From Sedimenticola sp. (GTDB lineage Bacteria; Pseudomonadota; Gammaproteobacteria; Chromatiales; Chromatiaceae), in the NCBI GenBank assembly GCA_002869585.1, contig PKUO01000052.1, positions 82,498 through 146,497 on the forward strand: a stretch of 64,000 nucleotides of DNA. Reading direction: 5' to 3'. Positions 53,355 to 62,801 of the stretch are shown here, piece after piece (the first letter of the stretch is position 1; each line of letters starts with the position of its first letter). Below the pieces are notes generated by a model. It did no database searches. It was not told the origin of the DNA and saw only the letters and a program-made list of their open reading frames with translations. The position numbers and the translations under genes were made by a program.

Positions 53355-53715
53355 CGGGCGCACTCCGCTTGCCGGTGAGGCGGATCATCACACTAAGAAT
53401 AAAGGCGGTAAAGGCGAGCGACAACACCGTGCTCAGCAACAGCGCCACGCCCATTGGCAACCACTCCGCCTCGATGCGCTGAAAATGCACCATCACTCCC
53501 ACCCCCGCAGGCACGAACAGCAGCGAGAGATGGCTCAGCAAGCTATTGGCGGTTGCGTTCAGCGACTCACTGACGTGGCCTCGGATAATCAGGGTGGCCA
53601 GCAGCAACAGCATTCCAACCACCGGACCGGGAATGCTCAGACCGGTGAAAAACACCAGGACCTCGCCCACCAGCTGGTAGATCAGCAACAGCGTTATCCC
53701 GGATAACAGCCCCAT
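53341..53715 (-). CDS. LrgA/CidA/YohJ-family membrane protein
   Basis: A 124-residue protein with four hydrophobic segments. The signature GLSIPGPVVGMLLLLATLI and LSLLFVPAGVGVMVHF match LrgA/CidA. Start at 53715 gives the usual family length; the frame is open a further 27 codons to 53796 without family similarity. Partner of the overlapping LrgB-like protein. Confidence 0.85.
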   Translation of the reverse strand: MGLLSGITLLLIYQLVGEVLVFFTGLSIPGPVVGMLLLLATLIIRGHVSESLNATANSLLSHLSLLFVPAGVGVMVHFQRIEAEWLPMGVALLLSTVLSLAFTAFILSVMIRLTGKRSAPDGGE

Positions 53716-53834
53716 CAGCAGCCCTTGCCAGAGAACCGCCGCAAGACAACAGGCGGAAATAGAGGCTGTTTGAGTTTGCGCATGGTGCGGCCACACTGCA
53801 GGCTTGCAACGACCCTTGCAGGGTCCCGGGGAAT

Positions 53835-53908
53835 TGGAGCGGGTGAGGAGAATCGAACTCCCGTATGCAGCTTGGGAAGCTGCCGTTCTACCATTGAACT
53901 ACACCCGC
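53835..53908 (-). tRNA. tRNA-Gly (CCC)
   Basis: A 74-nt cloverleaf with encoded CCA. Acceptor GCGGGTG pairs with CACCCGC; D-stem GTTC/GAAC; anticodon stem GCAGC/GCTGC with loop TTCCCAA giving anticodon CCC; T-arm GGGAG-TTCGATT-CTCCT. Discriminator T. The gene stands alone between the LrgA-like and acyl-CoA synthetase genes. Confidence 0.95.
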
Positions 53909-53951
53909 ATGTGAGCGCATCATAGTATGAGTTGTGCTCCATGCAAAGACC

Positions 53952-55790
53952 CTATCGGCGATCACCTGCGGCAGGGCCATCCTGATACATTGCCTGCGCC
54001 TCGGCGGCAAAGCGTTCCAGCACCTGGGGCCGCTTGATCTTCATGGTTGGCGTCAACAGGCCATTATCCACCGTCCAGGGCTCGAGAAACAGTGTAACCC
54101 GGCGGATTTTCGCGTAGCCGGGAAAGCCTTTCAGGGCGTCCTTGGTGTGACGCATCACCACCGCATGCACCTTGGCATCCTGCAGGCTTTCCGGTTTCAT
54201 CGGGTCCAGACCGCAATCCTGGGCAAGCCCAGGCCAAAAATCGCCATCGAGTACGATAAAGGCGCTCAGATAGGGCTGCCCCTCGCCGATCACCATCACC
54301 TGTTCGAACAGCGGATTCAGGGCGATGGCCAGTTCCATATCGCCAGGAGGCACCTTCTCGCCATTGGACAGCACCAGGATGTCCTTGATACGCCCGGTGA
54401 TGTAGATGTGATTGTTGTCGATGCGCGCCTGGTCACCGGTATGCAGCCAGCCTTTGGAGTCGATCATCTTGGCGGTCGCCGAGTGGTTGTTCCAGTACCC
54501 CATCATCACCCCGGGACTCTTCACCAGCAGCTCATTGTCCTCGCCGATGCGCACCTGGATACCGCGCAGGGGCACCCCCACGCTGGCGGGTTCGTTGTCC
54601 TGGACCGGGTTGACGCTGATCACCGGGCTGGTTTCCGTCAGCCCATAACCCTGCAGGATCGGCACCCCGAGCCCGATAAATACCTTGGCGATGTCCGGCG
54701 ACAGGGGGGCGCCGCCGCTGACGGCAATGCGCAACTTGCCACCCAGCTTAGAGGTTATCTTGGACGCCACCGCCTTGTTCAGCAGTGGCCATAACAGCAT
54801 CGATGGGCGCCAACCGGTCTTACCCTGTTGCCGCAGAAAACGCTTCCAGCCGACATCGACCGTTGTCTCGAACAGGGCGCGCACCAGCTTCGGGCGTTGT
54901 GACATCTGGTCCTTGACCCGGCCATAGACCCGCTCGAAGATCCTCGGCACCGCAATCAGCACCGTCGGCTGGATAATCTGCAGATCCTCCGCCAACTGAC
55001 CAACCGAACGCGCATAGGCTACCGAGGAGCCGGTCATCACCGGCAGATAGTAGCCGGCGGTGCGCTCCAGGGTGTGCGACAGGGGAAGAAAGGAGAGGAA
55101 ACTGTCCTGCAGGAAGACATCGATCACGGTGATCGAGGCGTGCGAAACCGAGAGCATGTTGTGATGGCTCAGCATCACACCCTTGGAACGGCCGGTGGTT
55201 CCTGAGGTGTAGACAATCGAGGCCAGCTCGTGGGGATCGCCCTTGCGCCGTCGCAGATGTGACCCCTGGGCTGGCAGCCAGCTGCCGACAATACGCACAC
55301 GCTCGTCTTTTTCCGCCAGTGACTCCGCCTCCTTGCCCGGATCGAGCAGCAGCACACGGCGCACGCTGCTCTCCTCGCCGACCACGGTCTGCAGGCGCTT
55401 CCAGCGTCCCGCATCCTGGACCAGCAGCAGCTTGACTGCCGAGTCATCGAGGATATAGGCGATGTTCTCCGGGCGATCGTCTGTATACAGCGGCACCACC
55501 ACCAGCCCCATGCCGAGACAGGCCTGGTCGAACACCACCCAGTCGGGGCAGTTGCGCAACACCAGCGCCACCCGGTCGCCCGGATGCAGCCCCTCATGGG
55601 AGAGCGCATCCTGCCAGCGGGCGATCTGCTCACCGATCTCCCGCCAGCTGTAGTCGACCCAGCTCTTGGTCTCACGGTCGAAGCTGCGGTAGGCCAGATT
55701 GTCCGGCGTGCGCTTTATCCGCTGGACAAACAGGCCGTCCAGGGTTTCTGCGTCCTCCACGGAGATAAGGTCTTCGGTCCATTCACTCAA
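53952..55790 (-). CDS. Long-chain acyl-CoA synthetase (AMP-forming)
   Basis: A 612-residue ANL-superfamily enzyme activating fatty acids with ATP and CoA. Motifs: P-loop YTSGTTGRSKGV, A5 GYGLTETSPV, A7/A8 GWLHTGDQARID with TGRIKDILVLSNGEKVPP. A TTG start at 55790 (LSEWTEDL) is preferred because GAGGAGG lies 8 bases upstream; the frame continues 24 codons to an ATG at 55862, which would overlap the promoter shared with divergent thiS. The C-terminal VDNGLLTPTMKIKRPQVL is typical of bacterial long-chain forms. Confidence 0.92.
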   Translation of the reverse strand: MSEWTEDLISVEDAETLDGLFVQRIKRTPDNLAYRSFDRETKSWVDYSWREIGEQIARWQDALSHEGLHPGDRVALVLRNCPDWVVFDQACLGMGLVVVPLYTDDRPENIAYILDDSAVKLLLVQDAGRWKRLQTVVGEESSVRRVLLLDPGKEAESLAEKDERVRIVGSWLPAQGSHLRRRKGDPHELASIVYTSGTTGRSKGVMLSHHNMLSVSHASITVIDVFLQDSFLSFLPLSHTLERTAGYYLPVMTGSSVAYARSVGQLAEDLQIIQPTVLIAVPRIFERVYGRVKDQMSQRPKLVRALFETTVDVGWKRFLRQQGKTGWRPSMLLWPLLNKAVASKITSKLGGKLRIAVSGGAPLSPDIAKVFIGLGVPILQGYGLTETSPVISVNPVQDNEPASVGVPLRGIQVRIGEDNELLVKSPGVMMGYWNNHSATAKMIDSKGWLHTGDQARIDNNHIYITGRIKDILVLSNGEKVPPGDMELAIALNPLFEQVMVIGEGQPYLSAFIVLDGDFWPGLAQDCGLDPMKPESLQDAKVHAVVMRHTKDALKGFPGYAKIRRVTLFLEPWTVDNGLLTPTMKIKRPQVLERFAAEAQAMYQDGPAAGDRR

Positions 55791-55902
55791 GATCGAATCC
55801 TCCTCATTTATCGTTGTTATGCTTGGAGATGCCAGTTTAGTGTAGAATTTGAAAGAATACATCCATTACACTATTTCAGGCGCAACCTGCAGCACAGCGA
55901 AC

Positions 55903-56103
55903 ATGCAGATTTATATAAACGGCGAACAAAAACAGGTCAGCGACAACCTGATCATGAGCGATCTGATCGAGATGCTGGAGCTGACCGGACAGCGCATCGC
56001 GGTAGAGATCAATGAAGAGCTGGTGCCGAGAAGCACTTTCAGCTCCCATCAGCTGAGCGAAGGCGATCAGGTAGAGATCGTCAATGCCATTGGTGGCGGC
56101 TGA
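55903..56103 (+). CDS. thiS: Sulfur carrier protein ThiS
   Basis: A 66-residue ubiquitin-like protein that carries sulfur as a C-terminal thiocarboxylate for thiazole synthesis. The start MQIYINGEQKQV and the essential C-terminal NAIGGG are present. The frame is open upstream to 55849, but the ubiquitin-like fold begins at 55903. It is followed 74 bp later by thiG. Confidence 0.97.
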   Translation: MQIYINGEQKQVSDNLIMSDLIEMLELTGQRIAVEINEELVPRSTFSSHQLSEGDQVEIVNAIGGG

Positions 56104-56177
56104 TCCCTTTCGGACCGGCCCCACCGCCAATCCCCAGAACATCCCAGTAACCTGGATCAACCATTGAAGTGATAACC

Positions 56178-56969
56178 ATGTCCAATTTGACCAACGACAC
56201 CCTGACCATTGCCGGAAAAACCTATAGCTCGCGCCTCCTGGTAGGCACCGGAAAGTACAAGGATATGCAGGAGACACGGCAGGCCATCGAGACCAGTGGT
56301 GCCGAGATCATCACCATTGCCGTGCGCCGCACCAACATGGGCCAGAATGCGGATGAACCCAATATTCTGGATATCCTGCCCCCTGACAGATACACCATCC
56401 TGCCCAACACCGCCGGCTGCTACGACGCCAAGACGGCTGTTCGCACCTGCAAACTGGCGCGCGAACTCCTGGATGGCCACAACCTGGTGAAACTGGAGGT
56501 GCTGGGTGACGAAAAAACCCTGTTTCCGGATGTCATTCAGACCCTGAGCGCCGCCGAAGAGCTCATCAAGGATGGCTTCGACATCATGGTCTACACCAAT
56601 GATGACCCGATCATCGCCCGCGAGCTGGAACAGATGGGTTGCGTGGCGGTAATGCCTTTGGCCGCGCCGATCGGTTCCGGGCTGGGCATCCGCAACAAGC
56701 TCAACATCATGACCATTGTCGAGAACGCCAAGGTGCCCATCATTGTGGATGCCGGGGTGGGTACCGCCTCAGACGCCGCCGTAGCCATGGAACTGGGTTG
56801 TGACGGCGTGCTGATGAACACCGCCATCGCCGCCGCGCAACAGCCGGTGCTGATGGCCTCGGCCATGCGCAAGGCGATTGAGGCCGGACGCGAGGCCTTT
56901 CTGGCCGGACGCATGCCCGCCAAGCGCTTTGCCTCGGCCTCTTCACCAATCGATGGCCTGTTCTTCTGA
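56178..56969 (+). CDS. thiG: Thiazole synthase ThiG
   Basis: A 263-residue TIM-barrel enzyme that condenses DXP, dehydroglycine and ThiS-thiocarboxylate into the thiazole of thiamin. The Schiff-base Lys lies in [11 protein letters not shown]; the phosphate loop is [10 protein letters not shown] with [21 protein letters not shown] at 56178 is chosen over a GTG three codons upstream. It is in operon with thiS and trmB, a common gammaproteobacterial order. Confidence 0.97.
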   Translation: MSNLTNDTLTIAGKTYSSRLLVGTGKYKDMQETRQAIETSGAEIITIAVRRTNMGQNADEPNILDILPPDRYTILPNTAGCYDAKTAVRTCKLARELLDGHNLVKLEVLGDEKTLFPDVIQTLSAAEELIKDGFDIMVYTNDDPIIARELEQMGCVAVMPLAAPIGSGLGIRNKLNIMTIVENAKVPIIVDAGVGTASDAAVAMELGCDGVLMNTAIAAAQQPVLMASAMRKAIEAGREAFLAGRMPAKRFASASSPIDGLFF

Positions 56970-56986
56970 GCCATCTGCCCACCAAG

Positions 56987-57685
56987 ATGCCAGACAGCCC
57001 TAGCCCGGAACATCCGCGGAAGATCCGCAGCTACGTGCTGCGCGAGGGGCGTCTGACCGCCGGACAGGAGCGCGCCTTCGAGACCCTCTGGCCGAAGTTC
57101 GGGATTGATTTTGCCGGCCAGGCCCTGGACCTGCCCGCCCTGTTCGGCAATGACAGTCCGATACGGCTGGAGATCGGTTTCGGCAACGGCGAATCACTGG
57201 CGCAGATGGCGGCGGGGGACCCCGACAACAACTACCTCGGTATCGAGGTGCACAGGCCCGGTGTCGGTCATCTACTGATGAAGATCGAAGAACTGGGTCT
57301 GGGCAATGTCCGGGTGATGCGCCATGACGCCGTCGAGGTCCTGGAAAAGGGTATTGCAACAGCGGCCCTGCAGGGGGTGTTTCTGTTCTTCCCCGACCCC
57401 TGGCACAAGAAACGTCACCACAAACGCCGCATTCTCAAATCCAGCCTGGTCAAAGAACTGGCCCGGGTGATTCGCCCCGGCGGTTTCTTCCACGCTGCCA
57501 CCGACTGGGAACACTACGCCGCGCAGATGATGGAGGTGCTTAGCGAAGCGCCTGAACTGTTCAGCAACAGTGCCGGTTCCGGGCAGTTCACCGCCCGCCC
57601 CGACTACCGACCGCTGACCAAGTTCGAACAGCGTGGACAGAGGCTCGGACACGGGGTCTGGGATCTGATCTTCATGCGGCGCTGA
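56987..57685 (+). CDS. trmB: tRNA (guanine-N7-)-methyltransferase TrmB
   Basis: A 232-residue SAM-dependent enzyme that makes m7G46 in tRNA variable loops. SAM-binding LEIGFGNGESLAQMA, the conserved YLGIEVHRPGVGHLL and the catalytic region FLFFPDPWHKKRHHKRRI are intact. The stop overlaps the next gene by one base. Confidence 0.97.
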   Translation: MPDSPSPEHPRKIRSYVLREGRLTAGQERAFETLWPKFGIDFAGQALDLPALFGNDSPIRLEIGFGNGESLAQMAAGDPDNNYLGIEVHRPGVGHLLMKIEELGLGNVRVMRHDAVEVLEKGIATAALQGVFLFFPDPWHKKRHHKRRILKSSLVKELARVIRPGGFFHAATDWEHYAAQMMEVLSEAPELFSNSAGSGQFTARPDYRPLTKFEQRGQRLGHGVWDLIFMRR

Positions 57686-58299
57686 TGGACGGCCTGGCGC
57701 TGCACAATTTCTCAAGTCCGGGTCTTCAGCCCTTCAGTCTGGAGCTCCAACCGGGACAATGCATCACCCTGTCCGGACCCTCGGGTTGCGGCAAGACCCG
57801 GCTGCTGCGGGCGATTGCCGATCTCGACCCGAATGCCGGTACTATCGCCCTCGCCGATCTGCCCCGAAACCGGATAGCACCGACCGACTGGCGCCGGCAG
57901 GTGGGCTATCTGCCGGCTGAAAGTCACTGGTGGGGTGAAAAAGTGAGTGATCACTTCGCAGACCAGGACAGCGCAGAGCTGGAGATACTGCTGAGCGCCC
58001 TGGGCTTTTCCAGCGAAGTGATGAACTGGGAGATCGCCCGCCTCTCCAGCGGAGAACGTCAGCGCCTGGCCCTGGCCAGACTGCTGATCGGCAATCCCAA
58101 GGTGCTGCTGCTGGATGAGCCCACGGCCAATCTGGACCAGGAGAACATCGGACGGGTTGAGGCCTTGCTGACTCAATACCGCACGGAACACCACACTGCC
58201 CTGCTGTGGGTGAGCCATGACCGGGCGCAACGGCAACGTGTCGCCCAAGCCGCCCTGCGCTTTCACAAAGACACACTGGAGTCCGAACCATGGAGCTGA
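57685..58299 (+). CDS. fetA: ABC transporter ATP-binding protein FetA (YbbL)
   Basis: A 204-residue ATPase. Walker A SGPSGCGKTRLLRA, signature LSSGERQRLALARLL, Walker B VLLLDEPTANLD, and switch His in WVSHD. Together with FetB it is implicated in iron export and resistance to oxidative stress in E. coli. Overlaps trmB by 1 bp and fetB by 10 bp. Confidence 0.9.
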   Translation: MDGLALHNFSSPGLQPFSLELQPGQCITLSGPSGCGKTRLLRAIADLDPNAGTIALADLPRNRIAPTDWRRQVGYLPAESHWWGEKVSDHFADQDSAELEILLSALGFSSEVMNWEIARLSSGERQRLALARLLIGNPKVLLLDEPTANLDQENIGRVEALLTQYRTEHHTALLWVSHDRAQRQRVAQAALRFHKDTLESEPWS

Positions 58300-59090
58300 T
58301 CCAACTCACTCCCTGGGATCTCTCCATCGCCAGCCTGATGGTCCTCGGCCTGGCGTTGCTCTCCTGGCATCTGCAACTGGGTATTGAAAAACGCCTGCTC
58401 TGGGCAACGGCACGCACCATTGTGCAGCTGACCCTGCTGGGTCTGGTGCTGAAAACCCTGTTCAGCCAGGACCACCCGCTGCTGATCGGCCTGCTGACCC
58501 TGTTCATGCTCGGGGTGGCCGGATATGAGGTGATGGCGCGGCAGGAGCGCCGCTTTACCGGCAGCTGGGGAATGGGGATTGGCACGCTGTCGATGTTCAT
58601 CTCATCGTTCAGCATCACCCTGATCGCGGTGCACATCGTCATCAGCGTCGATCCCTGGTACACCCCGCAGTACCTGATTCCACTGCTCGGCATGCTGCTG
58701 GGCAATACCATGTCGGGGATGGCCATCGCCCTGGACAATCTCACCCAGAACGCCTACCTGCAGCGCGGGGCGATCGAGGCGCGCTTGATACTCGGCCACA
58801 ACTGGGATCAGGCGATCCGGGATATCCGGCGCAACGCCCTGCGCTCCGGCCTGATCCCGATCATCAACGCCATGGCGGCGGCAGGGGTTGTGAGTCTGCC
58901 GGGCATGATGACCGGCCAGATACTCGCCGGCAGTCCGCCGATGGAGGCCGCGAAGTATCAGATCATGATCATGCTGCTGATTGCGGTCGGAACTGGGCTT
59001 GGCGCTATCTTCGCGGTCTGGATCGGCTCCTATCGACTGTTCGACGAGCGCCAGCGCCTGCGCCTCGACCGCCTGCGAAATCCTACCTAG
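58290..59090 (+). CDS. fetB: ABC transporter permease FetB (YbbM)
   Basis: A 266-residue membrane protein of the UPF0014 family with about seven hydrophobic segments. The conserved LIPLLGMLLGNTMSGMAIAL, the cytoplasmic loop RGAIEARLILGHNWDQAIRD and PGMMTGQILAGSPPMEAAKYQ are clear. It forms the membrane half of the FetAB iron exporter. The stop overlaps a convergent small gene by 4 bp. Confidence 0.93.
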   Translation: MELIQLTPWDLSIASLMVLGLALLSWHLQLGIEKRLLWATARTIVQLTLLGLVLKTLFSQDHPLLIGLLTLFMLGVAGYEVMARQERRFTGSWGMGIGTLSMFISSFSITLIAVHIVISVDPWYTPQYLIPLLGMLLGNTMSGMAIALDNLTQNAYLQRGAIEARLILGHNWDQAIRDIRRNALRSGLIPIINAMAAAGVVSLPGMMTGQILAGSPPMEAAKYQIMIMLLIAVGTGLGAIFAVWIGSYRLFDERQRLRLDRLRNPT

Positions 59091-59311
59091 CTTTTCTGGC
59101 CCCGGACACGCATCAGTTTCAGCACCAGCACCACGATCGGCGCACCATGCAGCAACAGGTCAAAAATATCGAGCGGCTTTACTAGCGTCCCATCAGCCAG
59201 CATCTTCAGCTTTTCCCAGACATGGGGTTCGGGAACAAAGGGCGCCAGCCCCAGCAACAACGCCGCCATGATCACCAACGGCATCGACAACTCATCCAAC
59301 CAGTTCATCAC
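59087..59311 (-). CDS. Small membrane protein of unknown function
   Basis: A 74-residue protein with two hydrophobic segments (LVIMAALLLGLAPFVP and LLLHGAPIVVLVLKLMR) joined by a conserved-looking PHVWEKLKMLADGTLVKPLDIFD. Similar short proteins occur in pseudomonads and relatives, often labelled RND transporter without evidence; it is far too short to be one. Convergent with fetB. Confidence 0.72.
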   Translation of the reverse strand: MMNWLDELSMPLVIMAALLLGLAPFVPEPHVWEKLKMLADGTLVKPLDIFDLLLHGAPIVVLVLKLMRVRGQKS

Positions 59312-59426
59312 TCAACAACTCCAGATCTATGACGGCAGCCAATAAGGGCGGTTATTATGGCACACTGTAGCCATAAATCCCGTTGCGGGCTCAGTTCCTG
59401 ATTGCATTCAAGGTCACCTATCGTCC

Positions 59427-59732
59427 ATGCCAACCATCATCATCCTTCTGCTGTTTGCCGCGCTTGTCTGGTTCTGGCTGGACGGGGCGCGGGCGCGGGA
59501 GATCGCCACCGCCATCAGCAGTGCGGCCTGCAAACAGCGTGGGCTGCAATTTCTCGATCAGACAGTCGCCCTGCGAAGTTTGGGGTTACGCTGGACCTTG
59601 GAAGGGGTGCGGATTCGTAGGGTGTTCCGCTTTGATTTCAGTGAAGAGGGTGCTGGTCGCCGCAGTGGCCATATCGTCCTGATCGGCATCCGGATGCAGG
59701 AGTTCAGCCTTGGCCTGCCCAGCGAGGAGTGA
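59427..59732 (+). CDS. DUF3301 protein
   Basis: A 101-residue protein with one N-terminal membrane helix (TIIILLLFAALVWFWLDGARAREIA, of which the first 16 are hydrophobic) followed by a soluble part with CKQRGLQFLDQTVALRSLGLR and RRVFRFDFSEEG, matching the DUF3301 family of gammaproteobacteria. Function unknown. Stands alone between convergent and divergent neighbours. Confidence 0.82.
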   Translation: MPTIIILLLFAALVWFWLDGARAREIATAISSAACKQRGLQFLDQTVALRSLGLRWTLEGVRIRRVFRFDFSEEGAGRRSGHIVLIGIRMQEFSLGLPSEE

Positions 59733-59751
59733 CATCAGCCACCCCCACGGA

Positions 59752-60162
59752 TCACTTGACCACTTTCAGAACCGGGCGGTCCCTGGGTGGCTTGGGGTCG
59801 TCATCGGGCGGTGTCTGTTCGGATTCATCGACATATTCATCCGGAAACAGCATGCCACGGCCGTTTTCCCGGGCATAGATCCCCAGCACGGCGGAAGGTG
59901 GTACATAGACATCCATCGATTTGCCGGCAAAGCGCGCATTGAAGGTGATCGCGTCATTACCCAGTTCCAAGCCACGCACCGCGGTCGGACTGATATTGAG
60001 GACGATGCGCCCCTCTTCCACGAACTGGTTGGGGACGATGACGCTCTCCTCCTCCGCATCGACCAACAGATGCGGAGTCAGGTCATTATCCACCAGCCAC
60101 TCGTAGAGCGCGCGGATCAGATAGGGCCGGTTTGAGCTGAGGTTCACCACCGCCCGGATCAC
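59752..60162 (-). CDS. sspB: ClpXP specificity-enhancing factor SspB
   Basis: A 136-residue adaptor that brings ssrA-tagged proteins and RseA fragment to ClpXP. The substrate-binding domain (NRPYLIRALYEWLVDNDLTPHLLVDA, part YEWLVDNDLTPHLLVD) is followed by an acidic linker and the C-terminal ClpX-binding tail RPVLKVVK. It overlaps sspA by 4 bp, the conserved order. Confidence 0.95.
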   Translation of the reverse strand: MIRAVVNLSSNRPYLIRALYEWLVDNDLTPHLLVDAEEESVIVPNQFVEEGRIVLNISPTAVRGLELGNDAITFNARFAGKSMDVYVPPSAVLGIYARENGRGMLFPDEYVDESEQTPPDDDPKPPRDRPVLKVVK

Positions 60163-60785
60163 TCGCGCATTTCGCGTTCGGACTCAGTGAGGCTTGTCTG
60201 AAAGGAATCCCGTTCAAACATACGCTTGGCGTAGTCGCTGATCGCCTTGCCCTGGGCAGGCGGCAGATCGATACCCAGCACCGGCAAACGCCAGAGCAGC
60301 GGGGCAATGGAACAGTCGACCAAGGTGAAATCGTCGCTCATGAAGAAGGGTTTGGCGCTGAACACCGGGGAGGTGACGATCAGGCTCTCGCGCAACTCCT
60401 TGCGTGCCTTGGCCTCGCCCTTGCCGCCTTTGAAAATCTCATCCATCAAAGTGTACCAGTCATGATCGACCCGGTGCATGTACATCCGTGCCGTGGCGCG
60501 CGAGACCGGATCGACCGGCAGCAGCGGCGGGTGCGGAAAGCGCTCATCCAGATACTCCATGATGATGCGCGACTCGTACAGGGTGAGATCCCGGTCGACC
60601 AGGGTGGGTAGCGTGCCATAGGGGTTGAGGTCGATGACATCCTCGCAGAGATCCACGGGATCGGTATCTATGATATCGACCGTGATGCTCTTCTCTGCAA
60701 GAACCAGACGCACACGATGACTGTAAGGACTCTTCGCATCCGAGTACATGGTCATTACGGATCTTTTATTCGCCACAACCGCCAT
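60159..60785 (-). CDS. sspA: Stringent starvation protein A (SspA)
   Basis: A 208-residue GST-fold protein that binds RNA polymerase and affects stress survival. YSDAKSPYSHRVRLVLAEK is the thioredoxin-like N-terminal domain lacking a catalytic Cys; LYESRIIMEYLDERFPHPPL and the surface PHP patch used for RNA polymerase contact are present. It lies downstream of petABC as in many gammaproteobacteria, after a terminator. Confidence 0.95.
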   Translation of the reverse strand: MAVVANKRSVMTMYSDAKSPYSHRVRLVLAEKSITVDIIDTDPVDLCEDVIDLNPYGTLPTLVDRDLTLYESRIIMEYLDERFPHPPLLPVDPVSRATARMYMHRVDHDWYTLMDEIFKGGKGEAKARKELRESLIVTSPVFSAKPFFMSDDFTLVDCSIAPLLWRLPVLGIDLPPAQGKAISDYAKRMFERDSFQTSLTESEREMRE

Positions 60786-60862
60786 TTAATCCACTCCAGT
60801 AATATTACGAATCACAGATTCACGCCCAGGTCATTAACGATTTTCTTTTCGCTAAAAACAAA

Positions 60863-60896
60863 GGGGGTGCACAGTATACCAAAACTGCGCACCCCC
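60863..60896 (-). terminator. Terminator downstream of petABC
   Basis: GGGGGTGC-A-CAGT...ACTG-C-GCACCCCC, a 12-bp stem with one mismatch. On the minus strand TTTGTTTTT follows. It lies 26 bases after the cytochrome c1 stop and before sspA. Confidence 0.85.
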
Positions 60897-60921
60897 GTGT
60901 TGTTCACTGACTAAAGGCCAA

Positions 60922-61575
60922 TCAGTGGATATCTTTCCAGTATTCCTTCTTCAGCAGATAGGCCAGCACGAAGAATACCGCGATAAACAACAGCACCCAC
61001 ACGCCCAGACGCTGACGCTCAACCTGGATGGGCTCACTGATGTAACTCAGGAAAGCAGTCAGATCACGCATGTCGGAATCAAATTTTTCCGCAGGCTGAT
61101 CCTGTTGCAGCTTCCATAGAACATGGGGCATGCCCACATCAGGAAATACCGTGTTATTGACACCAAAAGGACGCTTCTCATCCGGCACAAAGCTGCGCAG
61201 ATAGGTATAGATCCAGTCAACACCCCTGGCGCGGGCAATCACGCTCAAATCCGGAGGCGCAACGCCAAACCACTTCTCGGCATCCGCAGGATTCATGGCG
61301 ATATTCATGGTGTCACCGATCTTATCGGTGGTGAACATCAGGTTGTCCTTAACCTCTTCCTCGGTCAGGCCCAGATCACGCGCCATGCGATTGTAACGCT
61401 GGTACTTGGCCGAGTGACAGCTCAGGCAGTAGTTCATGAACAGTTTGGCGCCATGCTGCAGAGAGGCCTGATCGGTCAGATCGATATCCGCGTCGTCCAG
61501 TTGCACGCCACCGCCAGCAGCCAACCCGATCACCGGCATAACAGTTAACAGAAATGAAAGTATCAGCTTTTTCAT
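60922..61575 (-). CDS. petC: Cytochrome c1 of the bc1 complex
   Basis: A 217-residue periplasmic c-type cytochrome held by one C-terminal helix (LGVWVLLFIAVFFVLAYLL). Signal peptide LILSFLLTVMPVIGLAAG; haem motif C50-L-S-C53-H54; the PPDLSVIARARGVDWIYTYL segment and the Met axial ligand near GMPHVLW. It passes electrons from the Rieske protein to soluble cytochrome c. Overlaps petB by 4 bp. Confidence 0.96.
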   Translation of the reverse strand: MKKLILSFLLTVMPVIGLAAGGGVQLDDADIDLTDQASLQHGAKLFMNYCLSCHSAKYQRYNRMARDLGLTEEEVKDNLMFTTDKIGDTMNIAMNPADAEKWFGVAPPDLSVIARARGVDWIYTYLRSFVPDEKRPFGVNNTVFPDVGMPHVLWKLQQDQPAEKFDSDMRDLTAFLSYISEPIQVERQRLGVWVLLFIAVFFVLAYLLKKEYWKDIH

Positions 61576-62801
61576 TTGGTGACCCTCTCTGGAACGGGCT
61601 TGGTCTTATCCATCTTGCTGTAGATAGGCATCAGCAGGAAGAATGCGAAGTAAAGCACGGTGCCTATCTGCGCCAACAGGGTTTTACCCTCGGTGGTAGG
61701 CTGAGTTCCCAGGTAGCCGAGCATGATGAAAGCAACAACGAAGATCGCCAGTGAGGCTTTGAAAATGACGCCCTTGTAGCGGATCGATTTCACCGGGCTT
61801 CTGTCCAGCCAGGGCAGGAAGAACATCACCACGATGGAGAGCAGCATGGCCGCAACACCGGGGAATGCCGAACCGGCGATGGATGGCACTGCACGCAGGA
61901 TCGCGTAGAAGGGCGTGAAGTACCAGACCGGGGCGATATGCTCAGGTGTTTTCAGCGGGTTGGCCGGCTCAAAGTTGGGATGCTCGATGAAGAAACCACC
62001 CATCTCCGGCGCGAAGAACACTACAGCGGCGAACAGGAACAGGAAGCCCGCCACGCCAGCGATATCTTTTACAGAGTAGTAGGGGTGAAAAGGTATACCG
62101 TCTTTCGGAATGCCATTCTCATCCTTGTTCTTCTTGATCTCGATACCATCCGGGTTGTTGGAACCAACTTTATGCAGGGCAACAATGTGCACGAACACCA
62201 AGGCGGCCAGCAGGAATGGCAACAGGAAGTGCAGGGCAAAGAAACGGTTCAGGGTGGCGTCGGAGATGACGTAGTCACCACGAATCCAGACACCCAGATC
62301 CGGACCAATCACCGGGATAGCGGAGAACAGGTTAACGATAACCTGTGCGCCCCAGAAGGACATCTGCCCCCAGGGCAGCAGATAACCGAAGAACGCCGTC
62401 GCCATCATCGCCAGGTAGATGACCACACCGATGATCCACAGCAGTTCACGCGGCTTGCGGTAGGAGCCGTACATCAGCCCGCGGAACATGTGCAGGTAGA
62501 TGACAATTAAGAAGGCCGAGGCGCCGGTTGAATGCAGATAGCGGATCAGCCAGCCCCAGTCGACATCGCGCATGATGTACTCAACCGAGCCAAACGCCAG
62601 GTCGGCATCCGGTTTGTAGCTCATGGCCAGCCATACGCCGGTGAGAATCTGGTTGACCAGCACCAGCATTGCCAGGGAGCCCATGAAGTACCAGAAGTTG
62701 AAGTTCTTCGGCGCATAGTATTCGGCCAGATGCTCGTTCCAGACCTTGGTCAGCGGGAAACGGTCATCGATCCAGCCTACGAAATTTTTCATCGCACTCA
62801 T
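61572..62801 (-). CDS. petB: Cytochrome b of the bc1 complex
   Basis: A 409-residue integral membrane protein with eight transmembrane helices binding two b haems. The haem His pairs occur in helices B and D (LHSTGASAFLIVIYLHMFRG and FALHFLLPFLLAALVFVHIVALH, in part). The quinol site PEW-type motif is present as PVWYFTPFYAILR. It oxidises quinol and pumps protons via the Q cycle. Overlaps petA and petC. Confidence 0.97.
   Translation of the reverse strand: MSAMKNFVGWIDDRFPLTKVWNEHLAEYYAPKNFNFWYFMGSLAMLVLVNQILTGVWLAMSYKPDADLAFGSVEYIMRDVDWGWLIRYLHSTGASAFLIVIYLHMFRGLMYGSYRKPRELLWIIGVVIYLAMMATAFFGYLLPWGQMSFWGAQVIVNLFSAIPVIGPDLGVWIRGDYVISDATLNRFFALHFLLPFLLAALVFVHIVALHKVGSNNPDGIEIKKNKDENGIPKDGIPFHPYYSVKDIAGVAGFLFLFAAVVFFAPEMGGFFIEHPNFEPANPLKTPEHIAPVWYFTPFYAILRAVPSIAGSAFPGVAAMLLSIVVMFFLPWLDRSPVKSIRYKGVIFKASLAIFVVAFIMLGYLGTQPTTEGKTLLAQIGTVLYFAFFLLMPIYSKMDKTKPVPERVTK

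Noticed and set aside
59087-59311. RND transporter label for the 74-residue protein
   Set aside because: Far too short, with two hydrophobic segments only; the label used for similar proteins is not supported by sequence.
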